Positions 32,645-39,876 of a DNA stretch of 43,474 bases are shown here, piece after piece. How positions within the stretch are numbered: position 1 is the first letter of the stretch; every line of letters begins with the position of its first letter. This stretch comes from Bacteroidales bacterium (GTDB lineage Bacteria; Bacteroidota; Bacteroidia; Bacteroidales; VadinHA17): the NCBI GenBank assembly GCA_003141715.1, contig PLNF01000037.1, positions 1-43,474 on the forward strand, read 5' to 3'. A program made the position numbers and the translations under genes. Below the pieces are notes generated by a model. That model was not told the origin of the DNA. It saw only the letters and a list, made by a program, of their open reading frames with translations, and did no database searches.

Positions 32645-33256
32645 CTACTCACATCCCCCGTCAAGCTTTTTCGCAGCTATATGTTTCGACTGGATGAATT
32701 TCAATTTCAGACTATCAGGCAAACTATTCATTTCGGAAAACATCTTTTTTGCTCTTGTCCTGGTTTCAAACAATGCGTTTTCCCTTGCTGAAATTCTTTG
32801 TCCGGAAAAGTTGCTGTTCATCACGGTGTAGAACCATTCATTCAGACCACCTTTCATTACATAAGTATTTTTAAGATTTAAACCCCTTGCAATTACAAGA
32901 GCATAATTTGAATCAAAATCACCATTAGAGTAGAATATATTTCTGGTTTTTCCATTATTCAGGATACTGCCGGGGTCATTATCAAGAAGTTTACTATAAG
33001 GAACATTTATTGAGCCCGGGATATTCACCGCACTGAATTCTTCACGTGTTCTTAGATCAATAATCTGAACAGAACTATCTTCAGATATTATGAACTTTGC
33101 TACCTGGTCAACCGTAAAATAGGTATTATCGTCGAGAACTTCAGACAGTAGTTTTTGAGGTCTGACCGTAAAAGACCTGCTTCCTGAAAGTGGCAACAAA
33201 GCAAGGATTAACCCCAAGACCAAAAGTCCGACTGAAAATTTTTCCCTGGTATTCAT
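32645..33256 (-). CDS. Membrane-anchored rhodanese-like protein with C-terminal GGCE
   Basis: A 203-residue protein. N-terminal membrane anchor or signal (FSVGLLVLGLILALLPLSG), then a rhodanese fold: FTVDQVAKFIISEDSSVQIIDLRTREEFSAVNIPGSINVPYSKLL, then NIFYSNGDFDSNYALVIARGLNLKNTYVMKGGLNEW. The catalytic loop has Ser (YSNGDFDS) where Cys is expected. The only cysteine of the whole protein is residue 202 in the tail LDGGCE, next to two glycines, which could act as a mobile thiol; this is inference. It follows the YeeE/YedE genes by 11 nt, so it is part of that operon. Confidence 0.75.
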   Translation of the reverse strand: MNTREKFSVGLLVLGLILALLPLSGSRSFTVRPQKLLSEVLDDNTYFTVDQVAKFIISEDSSVQIIDLRTREEFSAVNIPGSINVPYSKLLDNDPGSILNNGKTRNIFYSNGDFDSNYALVIARGLNLKNTYVMKGGLNEWFYTVMNSNFSGQRISARENALFETRTRAKKMFSEMNSLPDSLKLKFIQSKHIAAKKLDGGCE

Positions 33257-33267
33257 CTCTTTAATAT

Positions 33268-33870
33268 TTAAATTTCGCTGGTTATATCTGGTCGCGCAAA
33301 TTTCTTTTCTGCAACCTCTGCGAGCCAGAACATTGCAACTGCTGCAATTATAAGAAGAAAAGTGAAGAGTCCGGGTGAAATCCCCATTACCTCATTTATT
33401 TTAACAGGTCCCTTATATGACCCATTCGCCAGTTTCTGTATAAACGGATATGTTTCAGCAAAAAGGAATGCACCTGTCAGTCCGCCCAGGAAAAAGATCA
33501 TTGCGTCAATTTTCCCGATTGAAAGTGCACATAACCCTGTACCTGGGCAAAACCCACCCATAATAAAGCCGGCTCCCATTATAATTCCGCCAACGATTGA
33601 AGCAGCAACATAAAACTCATTGACAAATACAAGATTCAGATTAAGCAGTCCAAAGTAACTTAATAGCTGTGATCCTATAAGTGCAACAATTGCGGCAGTA
33701 AAAAAAACTTTAATTACCGTGGTATCATATCCATAAAACATTCCTGCAAGTTTACGGCTTGAAGAGAAACCGGCTTGTTCAAGTGAAAATCCGAAACCGA
33801 TGCCAATCAACAGTGCGATAAGCAAATCAAGCCATTCGGGCATTGATATAAGTGATGATATTGGTCCCAT
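33268..33870 (-). CDS. YeeE/YedE-family sulfur transporter, second half
   Basis: A 200-residue membrane protein. I start it at the ATG at 33870 (MGPISSLISMPEWLDL), 1 nt after the stop of the preceding gene; a longer reading frame upstream only overlaps that gene. Blocks typical of the family are IGFGFSLEQAGFSSSRKLAGMFYG and MGGFCPGTGLCALSIGKIDAMIFFLGGLTGAFLFAETYP, in which the Cys of GGFCPGTG is the residue implicated in sulfur-compound passage in YeeE. Together with the neighbouring gene it makes up one full YeeE/YedE unit, so the two likely pair in the inner membrane to import thiosulfate or a related compound. Confidence 0.85.
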   Translation of the reverse strand: MGPISSLISMPEWLDLLIALLIGIGFGFSLEQAGFSSSRKLAGMFYGYDTTVIKVFFTAAIVALIGSQLLSYFGLLNLNLVFVNEFYVAASIVGGIIMGAGFIMGGFCPGTGLCALSIGKIDAMIFFLGGLTGAFLFAETYPFIQKLANGSYKGPVKINEVMGISPGLFTFLLIIAAVAMFWLAEVAEKKFARPDITSEI

Positions 33871-33871
33871 A

Positions 33872-34381
33872 TTACAGCCAGTTTTTTCTGAAGAACCATG
33901 CAAATAGATAGGCAGAACCGAAAATTGCAACCATTGTAACAAATCCGGCAACTGAAAGAACGGCCATACCTGATAGAGCGGCACCACTTGTACATCCGCG
34001 TGCCAACTGGGCACCATATACAAAAAATATACCGCCCAGGAAAGCAAAGATCAATCGTCTGGTGTTGGAAATATTTGGAGATTTTTCAATTTTAAATTTC
34101 AGTCTTCTGGAAATTGCTCCCGATAAAAAACCTCCTGCAACTACTCCGAATATTTCAATTGTAAGCCAGTTCTTTAAAGGCTTCTTACCATCTTCAAAAT
34201 ACTTACTGTAATAGATTGATCCATCAGCATGTGGACGATCGACAGCTCCAACAATAGAGACTACGCAGTATTTGAGGCCACCGCTTGCACCCAGACCGCG
34301 ACCAGCAAGGAACATAGCCAGAAGCAGAACTATCCCCAACATAGTACCTGCCAGGTACGGATTCATGTATTTGTTTCTCAT
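33872..34381 (-). CDS. YeeE/YedE-family sulfur transporter, first half
   Basis: A 169-residue membrane protein, started at the ATG at 34381 (MRNKYMNPYLAG), 38 nt after an exact promoter. It has helix 1 PYLAGTMLGIVLLLAMFLAGRGLGASGG, a soluble loop with the block VDRPHADGSIYYSKYFEDGKKPLKNW, and the Cys-containing helix start GAQLARGCTSGAALSGMAVLS. The order is that of the first half of YeeE/YedE proteins. Its stop is followed after 1 nt by the second half, so translation is almost certainly coupled. Confidence 0.83.
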   Translation of the reverse strand: MRNKYMNPYLAGTMLGIVLLLAMFLAGRGLGASGGLKYCVVSIVGAVDRPHADGSIYYSKYFEDGKKPLKNWLTIEIFGVVAGGFLSGAISRRLKFKIEKSPNISNTRRLIFAFLGGIFFVYGAQLARGCTSGAALSGMAVLSVAGFVTMVAIFGSAYLFAWFFRKNWL

Positions 34382-34418
34382 ATAAAACAAATTCAATTTT
34401 TATTTTCTTGCTCAAATA

Positions 34419-34449
34419 CAAAATTAATAAATCTGTGGTAGCAGTCAAA
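34419..34449 (-). promoter_or_regulatory. Promoter of the YeeE/YedE-rhodanese operon
   Basis: The minus strand reads TTTG (34449-34446), exactly 19 nt, then TAATTTTG (34426-34419). This equals the Bacteroidota primary sigma consensus TTTG-N19-TAnnTTTG. The start codon is 38 nt downstream of the -7 element. It is the best promoter in the window. Confidence 0.75.
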
Positions 34450-34533
34450 CAGTCCGGAGGTAATAAAGTTCGAATACAGGGAGAGGAAGAGTTGTGGAAG
34501 AGGAGAGTGAAGTCAAAAGTCAAACAACGTAAG

Positions 34534-34573
34534 GACTGCACGACTGCACAACTGCATGACTGCAAGACTGCAA
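34534..34573. repeat. Five GACTGCAN octamers upstream of truA
   Basis: GACTGCAC, GACTGCAC, AACTGCAT, GACTGCAA and GACTGCAA in strict 8-nt phase, followed by a further GACT, in the 232-nt divergent spacer between the YeeE/YedE operon and truA. The unit is shared with 2353-2368. Confidence 0.7.
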
Positions 34574-34613
34574 GACTTTTTTTCGTACATTTACACAGTT
34601 TAATTTAAATAAG

Positions 34614-35390
34614 ATGGGCAGATTCAAATTGACGATAGAATACGACGGAACGCGTTACTCGGGCTGGCAGATGCAGAAGGGTGGCAAAACAATTCAGGGT
34701 GAGATTCTGGATGCCTGCAGGGAATTATTTAAAAATGATGAGATTGATATTTTCGGGGCAGGCAGGACAGACGGGGGTGTTCATGCTTCGGGACAGGTTG
34801 CCCACCTTGATGTTGAAACTGATCTGGTGCCACTGAAGATAAAATATGGTATTAATGACCGACTGCCGCCTGATATATGTATTATCAATGTTGAAGAGGC
34901 TCATCCGAAATTTCATGCACGGCATGATGCAAATGCGCGCAGTTATATTTATCAGATAAGCAGAAGGCGTACAGCATTTGGAAAGAAATTTGTGTGGTGG
35001 ATAAAAGATCAACTTGATATTAACCTGATGAACGAAGCTGCAAAACATTTTCCGGGACTGAAAGACTACAGATACTTTACAGACGAGGATGCAGAACAGT
35101 CATCAACAAAGGTTGAGATTTTACACGCAAAAGTTAACGACTTTGGAAATATGCTTGTTTTTCATGTAGTTGGCTCGCATTTTCTATGGAAACAGGTCAG
35201 AAGAATGACAGGTGTACTGGTTGAAGTAGGAAGAGGTAAACTCTCTCCTGCAGAAGTTGGTACATTTTTCAAAATAAAAACCGATATACCTGCAAAGCTT
35301 ACGGCTCCGCCGAGTGGGCTGTTTCTCGAAAAAGTATATTATAAGAAAGAAGAGATAAGCTACGAAACAAAACCTGTAATTAATATTTGA
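34614..35390 (+). CDS. truA: tRNA pseudouridine(38-40) synthase
   Basis: A 258-residue enzyme modifying the tRNA anticodon stem-loop. Landmarks are FKLTIEYDGTRYSGWQMQKGGKTIQGE at the N-terminus, the catalytic-Asp block FGAGRTDGGVHASGQVAHLD, FHARHDANARSYIYQI, and VGSHFLWKQVRRMTGVLVEVGRGKLSPAEV. Length and motifs are complete. It appears monocistronic: divergent from the YeeE operon and followed by a hairpin terminator at 35499-35524. Confidence 0.95.
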   Translation: MGRFKLTIEYDGTRYSGWQMQKGGKTIQGEILDACRELFKNDEIDIFGAGRTDGGVHASGQVAHLDVETDLVPLKIKYGINDRLPPDICIINVEEAHPKFHARHDANARSYIYQISRRRTAFGKKFVWWIKDQLDINLMNEAAKHFPGLKDYRYFTDEDAEQSSTKVEILHAKVNDFGNMLVFHVVGSHFLWKQVRRMTGVLVEVGRGKLSPAEVGTFFKIKTDIPAKLTAPPSGLFLEKVYYKKEEISYETKPVINI

Positions 35391-35419
35391 AATCACTTAT
35401 GCCCCTCAAACGTACTGTC

Positions 35420-35440
35420 ATCCTGAGCGTAGCGAAGGAT
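35420..35440. repeat. Short palindromic element with ATCCT/AGGAT ends
   Basis: A 21-bp imperfect palindrome containing GAGCGTAGCGA between ATCCT and AGGAT. Closely similar sequences are dispersed in spacers of many environmental bacterial genomes. A partial relative (TCCTGAGTCCC) lies about 60 nt further on. Confidence 0.5.
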
Positions 35441-35498
35441 CTCCTGCTAACATTTACCGATGCCGAAAAATATGTATCATTCCTGAGTCCCCTAAGCT

Positions 35499-35524
35499 AA
35501 GCGAAGTTTGTAACTTCGCTTTTT
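35499..35524 (+). terminator. Hairpin terminator after truA
   Basis: A perfect 10-bp stem AAGCGAAGTT/AACTTCGCTT with loop TGT is followed by T residues (35520-35524). It stands 108 nt beyond the truA stop and 11 nt before the stop of the convergent radical SAM gene, so it may also serve that transcript. Confidence 0.65.
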
Positions 35525-35534
35525 GCTTTCTTCT

Positions 35535-36482
35535 TTATTTATTACATTCACAATCGACAACAGCTGCTATTTTCTGGCTAAGATTCATTTCAATCAAACG
35601 ATCAGTCCTTTGATCAATACATTTTTTGCAGTTGGAAAAAAGAGCCAGATCCCAGACATCTGCAAATACACGTCCGGCTCTTAACCCTATTCCATATTCA
35701 AGAATCTTTTCCAGAGAGTGAATATCAGGCGGGTTAAAGTCACCTTTTTCCATTAAGAAATCCATTGCCCCATTTCCTGCCCTGACAGGAATGATAGTGC
35801 AACATTCAACTCCTGCATCGAATGCAAAATCGATAGATCTTTCAGCCCATCTAATGCCCTCTGATTCAGAGAGCATGGGAGGCCGCAACAGAATAAATGC
35901 CCTCGAACGTATATTATGTTTTGTCAGGAAACTGACGGAATTCCTGAAATCATCAACCGTCATCTGTTTATTAAGTTTCCGGAGAATATCAGGATGTACA
36001 GTTTCCAGTCCGAGAGCAATATTCAATTCAGGTTTCAGCATATCCCTGAAATTGAGACATTTTTTATTGATCATCCTGGGATGACTTTCAACTATAATTG
36101 TCTCGAAATCTTTTAGCAGTGATGCAATTCCTTTATAGTCATCCTCAGGAATAGCCCTGCTATCAAAGAAGCTTCCGCTGTTATAAAGCTTCAGATGTTT
36201 AACGTCAGGCATTTGCTCCAATGCCCATTCAATCTGTTTCGGAATTGAACCAACAGCAACAGATTCATCAGTTGTATTTTTCCACAGATCGCACATGAGA
36301 CAATGAAAGGGGCACTCCCTGTTAGTCAGAAAAATGATTCCTGTATCTTCAATCTTCCCTGAAATGGTGCGTTCTTTTTCTACAAGCCATCCATAGGGCC
36401 TTTGAGGGTCAACAGTATTTTTGTTTCCCCTCATGGAGACTATCCATTGGTCATTGATCAGTAAATCAGGATCTTCATTCAT
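35535..36482 (-). CDS. Radical SAM enzyme of unknown substrate
   Basis: A 315-residue protein. The 4Fe-4S motif is C57-X3-C61-X2-C64 in TNRECPFHCLMCDLW. The barrel continues with HLKLYNSGSFFDSRAIPE, TIIVESHPRMI, IALGLETVHPDILRKLNK and SRAFILLRPPMLSESEGIRWAERSIDFAFDAG, and IIPVRAGNGAMDFL. This run of motifs resembles the Elp3/RaSEA-like radical SAM group (archaeosine-type) but I cannot place it firmly. Additional Cys near the C-terminus (NCKKC, CEC) could hold an auxiliary cluster or zinc. Its start overlaps the end of the asparagine-synthetase-like gene by 8 nt, so the two proteins very likely act together. Confidence 0.78.
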   Translation of the reverse strand: MNEDPDLLINDQWIVSMRGNKNTVDPQRPYGWLVEKERTISGKIEDTGIIFLTNRECPFHCLMCDLWKNTTDESVAVGSIPKQIEWALEQMPDVKHLKLYNSGSFFDSRAIPEDDYKGIASLLKDFETIIVESHPRMINKKCLNFRDMLKPELNIALGLETVHPDILRKLNKQMTVDDFRNSVSFLTKHNIRSRAFILLRPPMLSESEGIRWAERSIDFAFDAGVECCTIIPVRAGNGAMDFLMEKGDFNPPDIHSLEKILEYGIGLRAGRVFADVWDLALFSNCKKCIDQRTDRLIEMNLSQKIAAVVDCECNK

Positions 36483-37803
36483 AACTTGAAAGAAACTCTT
36501 TCCTGTATGCTATCTCTTTCTCAGGGAAATGTTTGTTGAAGTCCTGATCAGATGCTGCTCCATGCTGAAAGCGTCTTTTCTGAAAAACCGGCATTTCCAT
36601 TCCGGTAACAGCTTTAACTCCTGCAGAAACTATTTGTCCCTTAAGATCATATAGTTTTTGATGATCCCAGTTGGTCATATCAATATATGGAATACCCTCA
36701 GATATTTCTATCACATTTGGTAGTGTATAAGGACTGAATCCTTTGAAACCCATCAGATCTCCAGTTGCAAATGTTCGCATGTATCCTCTGCTCAGTCCGC
36801 CGGAATAGGTCAAGGAGTGTTTGATTGATTCTACTCCCCAGCCTTCATGATATAGCATCAGGTTATTCAATACGCTTCGAATAGTTAATTCAGGATTTTC
36901 CTCAATAGGATAATCTTTCAGGTTTTCATCGCCACCATCGCCGTCAATTATATATTTCCATTCCGGGTAACGGGACCGGATTCCCTGCAGAAGAGATAAA
37001 TTCATTGTTGCGGACTGAATATCAAGAGCTTTATAATCTTCGACCACTTTCACGGCTTTTCTCCAATCCAATGATGAATAATTCACTTCAATGGGCTCAA
37101 GGAACAAGCCAAGATTTAATGCTTCCAGAAATTTTCTGGCCTGAAGTAAATCTGCGCCATCGCCGTCAATTGAAAGCGTAAAAGCTTTGAGTCTTGAAGG
37201 ACTCTCACCAAGTTCTTTAAGCGCATGGTAGGTAAGCAAGAAAACAGAACCACTGTCTATGCCGGCAGAAAAAGTAACTCCTATCGGACCCGATTTGGCA
37301 CGGAACTGAAGCCACTTTTTAATTTCATTGTACAAAGTTCCCATATATTTTTCACCTATCCATGCCGGATCCTTGCTGGCCAATTTATTGCGTTCAGGAG
37401 TGAAGAAGCGCTCATAAACCGGATTTGGATCAGGACAACCCAGAAGTTCAATTTTAGTAATGTAGTGGGCTGGAGCCATCCTTGTATAGGAGGGATGGAA
37501 CTGATGGTCAAGGCCCTCCTTTTTAAGATAATTATAAATTACATCTATACGCTCAGCGATAACCAGTTCGGGGCCTCCTGGTCGCTTGGCAATGAAATAA
37601 CGTATCGGTCGACCGATAGATCTTGCCATTCTGATTGTTTTACCATTCACTGAAACGAGAGAAAACTGCCCGTCGATCGTTCGAACAGCTTCGACATCAC
37701 CTGATCTTACAATACTAACAGCTTCTTCGTGTGTCATATTATAAATGACATTCTTCTCCGGATTTGTGAGGTCCGTAACATTACTTACATATTGGTTATT
37801 CAT
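36475..37803 (-). CDS. Asparagine-synthetase-like ATP pyrophosphatase
   Basis: A 442-residue protein of the class B asparagine synthetase fold. The N-terminal part (about 30-95) resembles the end of a glutaminase domain (VRTIDGQFSLVSVNGKTI, GRPIRYFIA) but lacks the N-terminal catalytic Cys, so it should not release ammonia from glutamine. The synthetase part has the PP-loop VTFSAGIDSGSVF (176-188), IDGDGADLLQARKF and DGDGGDENL, and a C-terminal helical region (PVFQKRRFQHGA). Such Cys-less relatives form amides or rings on other substrates, as in beta-lactam synthetase and lasso-peptide cyclases. Pairing with the overlapping radical SAM gene suggests a two-enzyme modification pathway. No precursor peptide gene was seen. 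Confidence 0.8.
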   Translation of the reverse strand: MNNQYVSNVTDLTNPEKNVIYNMTHEEAVSIVRSGDVEAVRTIDGQFSLVSVNGKTIRMARSIGRPIRYFIAKRPGGPELVIAERIDVIYNYLKKEGLDHQFHPSYTRMAPAHYITKIELLGCPDPNPVYERFFTPERNKLASKDPAWIGEKYMGTLYNEIKKWLQFRAKSGPIGVTFSAGIDSGSVFLLTYHALKELGESPSRLKAFTLSIDGDGADLLQARKFLEALNLGLFLEPIEVNYSSLDWRKAVKVVEDYKALDIQSATMNLSLLQGIRSRYPEWKYIIDGDGGDENLKDYPIEENPELTIRSVLNNLMLYHEGWGVESIKHSLTYSGGLSRGYMRTFATGDLMGFKGFSPYTLPNVIEISEGIPYIDMTNWDHQKLYDLKGQIVSAGVKAVTGMEMPVFQKRRFQHGAASDQDFNKHFPEKEIAYRKEFLSSYE

Positions 37804-37833
37804 ATTTTTTATTTTTAATTTTCTGTTTATTTA

Positions 37834-38046
37834 AAAGTGCCTAAAGTGCAACTTCAAAGTGCCTAGAGTTTGAAGTGCCTAAAGTACTTAAAGTTGAAAT
37901 ATTTCATTAATTAACTTTCATTTATGAATATTATTTCTTCAGTTCATTTTAACTTTAGTTCACTTTAGTTCACTCTAGTTCACTCTAGTTCACTCTAGTT
38001 CACTCTAGTTCACTCTAGTTCACTCTAGTTCACTCTAGGCACTCTA
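37834..38046. repeat. Decamer array CACTCTAGTT with an inverted, diverged arm
   Basis: AACTTTAGTT, CACTTTAGTT, six CACTCTAGTT and CACTCTAGGC run in exact 10-nt phase (37951-38040). The array ends in ACTCTA, whose CTA is the TAG stop of the FG-GAP gene. A diverged arm at 37834-37896 (AAGTGCCTAAAGTGC, AAAGTGCCTAGAGTT) is inverse-complementary to it, so the 240-nt spacer could fold into a long hairpin. No gene was found in the spacer 37804-38043. Confidence 0.8.
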
Positions 38047-39699
38047 TTCCGTTACAATTCCCTTATCCTCTAAAATTGTTATATAATGATTCGAATCAAT
38101 ATTCTTATATACTTCTTTTTTGCCATCTGACCATCTGATCTCAAGAAGGTCGATCATTTTTTGCTGACCAAGTCCGAAATGTATCCTGGGATCATTGTTA
38201 GAAAGATAGCTTGTCGCCCATTGATTTACCCGTACCTGCTTCTTTCCACCGGCTGTAATGGTCACTTTTGCACCTATTGCAGAAGCTGGCCCGTTCTTTC
38301 CTTTAAGTGTCAATCCCAACCAGTGATTCTTGTTGCCTCCATCGTTTCTTAACAGGACAGGTGTTCCCTGTTTGTCAAGATGAGAGATAATAATATCGAG
38401 ATCTCCGTCGTTGTCAAAATCCCATACGGCTAATGCTCTTCCTGAACGTTTCGTTGAGAAGTAAGCCCCATGTTCTTTTCCCACATCTTTAAAATGTCCA
38501 GTTCCATCATTCTCCAGCAATAGCGGATATTGCAGCACCAGTTCTTCTGCAGTTCCGTTTGCAGCCACTATATCGAGGTCGCCGTCGTTATCATAATCAA
38601 AAAGTTGTGCCCCCCAGCTGCCTTTACCTGCCATTGCAGCTGCAACACCGCTTTCTTCAGTAATATCTTTAAAAAAACCATTACCAAGATTCTTGTAAAG
38701 AGCTCCATAATCAAGGTCCGATACAAGGATATCAATCAATCCATCGCCGTCAACGTCACCAAGTGACGCATGCATAGAACCTGTCCCTTCGCCATGGCTG
38801 TTTGCTGCAACTCCGGTTTGCACTCCGACTTCCTTATAGATTCCATTGTCATTTCTGAAAAGAAAATTCAACTGGTGATCATTCGCCTGAAAAATATCAA
38901 GATCACCGTCATCATCATAATCATACACCGTAAGCCCCATGCATTTTGAATCGGGGTAATAAAGGTTATTTTTCCTGGTGACATCAATAAATTTTCCATC
39001 AGCTAGTTGTTGGTAAAGCATTGATGCCTGGCCCCGGTATTCAGTCGGACTTGGCATCGTATTTGGTGAACCCGGTGTAAAATAGGCAGGGTCAAAAGCC
39101 ATAAAGTTGCCAACCATGGCATCCAGTCTTCCATCATGGTTATAGTCCCAGAATGAGACACCAATACTCCACTTGGTAAAACCATTTAATGTATCAGGCC
39201 CCCTTAGACCCAACGAAGATGTAATGTCACTGAATGTTCCGTTGCCGTTATTATGGAAGAAGATATTTGGTCCGTAATTCAGAACATAAAGATCCTGAAA
39301 GCCATCGTTGTCGAGATCAATGGCCCCTGCAGCCATGCTCCATTGATGACCGCCTACTCCGGCAACTTCAGAAACCTCTGTAAAAGTTCCGTTACCGTTA
39401 TTTCTATATAGCTCGTTATGTGAATTCTTGTATATTTTTCCTTCAGGATCTGATATTCCTTCAAGGTACGTTCCGTTCATAAGGTAGAGATCCATGAACC
39501 CATCGTTGTTGTAATCAAAAATTGTAATTCCCGACCCGCTGCTCTGAAGGATATTCTTGTAAATGTCGTCGCCGTAGTTTAATTTGAAAGTAATTCCTGC
39601 TTTTTTTGTCACATCCGTGAATGTCACATTATTTTTCTGAGCAGAAGATGTAAAAGGAAAAGTTATCGTAAAAAGGCAACACAAAAACACAGTAAACAT
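38044..39699 (-). CDS. Exported CRTAC1-type FG-GAP/UnbV protein
   Basis: A 551-residue protein. I start at the ATG at 39699 (MFTVFLCCLFTITFPFTSSAQ, a signal peptide). An open frame extends to 39864, but that part is encoded by the structured element at 39712-39842. Seven FG-GAP/VCBS repeats follow, each with a calcium-loop DxDxDGxxDL core (DYNNDGFMDLY, DLDNDGFQDLY, DYNHDGRLDAM, DYDDDGDLDIF, DVDGDGLIDIL, DYDNDGDLDIV, DFDNDGDLDII). An intact ASPIC/UnbV domain (IGAKVTITAGGKKQVRVNQWATSYLSNNDPRIHFGLG) follows. It is a surface or periplasmic propeller of unknown ligand, 178 nt after a related TPR/FG-GAP gene. Confidence 0.85.
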   Translation of the reverse strand: MFTVFLCCLFTITFPFTSSAQKNNVTFTDVTKKAGITFKLNYGDDIYKNILQSSGSGITIFDYNNDGFMDLYLMNGTYLEGISDPEGKIYKNSHNELYRNNGNGTFTEVSEVAGVGGHQWSMAAGAIDLDNDGFQDLYVLNYGPNIFFHNNGNGTFSDITSSLGLRGPDTLNGFTKWSIGVSFWDYNHDGRLDAMVGNFMAFDPAYFTPGSPNTMPSPTEYRGQASMLYQQLADGKFIDVTRKNNLYYPDSKCMGLTVYDYDDDGDLDIFQANDHQLNFLFRNDNGIYKEVGVQTGVAANSHGEGTGSMHASLGDVDGDGLIDILVSDLDYGALYKNLGNGFFKDITEESGVAAAMAGKGSWGAQLFDYDNDGDLDIVAANGTAEELVLQYPLLLENDGTGHFKDVGKEHGAYFSTKRSGRALAVWDFDNDGDLDIIISHLDKQGTPVLLRNDGGNKNHWLGLTLKGKNGPASAIGAKVTITAGGKKQVRVNQWATSYLSNNDPRIHFGLGQQKMIDLLEIRWSDGKKEVYKNIDSNHYITILEDKGIVTE

Positions 39700-39711
39700 T
39701 TTATGTATTTT

Positions 39712-39842
39712 ACCCCCTTTCTTATTTCCCCCAAGGGGGAAATGACCATCGCGGCAGTCTGGCTCCTTCGCTAAACTTGCCCCCAAGGCAAGTTTTTTAC
39801 ACTCGGACCCCTTCCCCCCTGGGGGAAGGTTGGGAAGGGGGT
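39712..39842. mobile_element. Structured 131-bp MITE/REP-like element
   Basis: It begins ACCCCCTT (39712-39719) and ends AAGGGGGT (39835-39842), a perfect 8-bp terminal inverted repeat. Inside are three hairpins: TTTCCCCC/GGGGGAAA near 39725-39742, AACTTGCC/GGCAAGTT near 39773-39793, and CCTTCCCCC/GGGGGAAGG near 39810-39828. It separates two FG-GAP genes and extends an open frame without a stop. Segments GCAGTCTGGCTCC and CTCCTTCGCTAAA recur at 32590 and 2328. No transposase is present; mobility is inferred. Confidence 0.6.
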
Positions 39843-39876
39843 CTTTAAAACCATTAAATATCATTCATTCAGGATA

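Noticed and set aside
33871-34047. Longer start for the second YeeE/YedE half
   Set aside because: It overlaps the upstream gene almost entirely in another frame, and the family sequence starts only after 33870.
34534-34573. tRNA or small RNA gene upstream of truA
   Set aside because: No cloverleaf or stable fold; the sequence is a plain octamer repeat.
39700-39864. N-terminal extension of the FG-GAP protein starting at 39864
   Set aside because: The extra 55 residues are the translation of the structured element; the signal peptide starts at the ATG at 39699.
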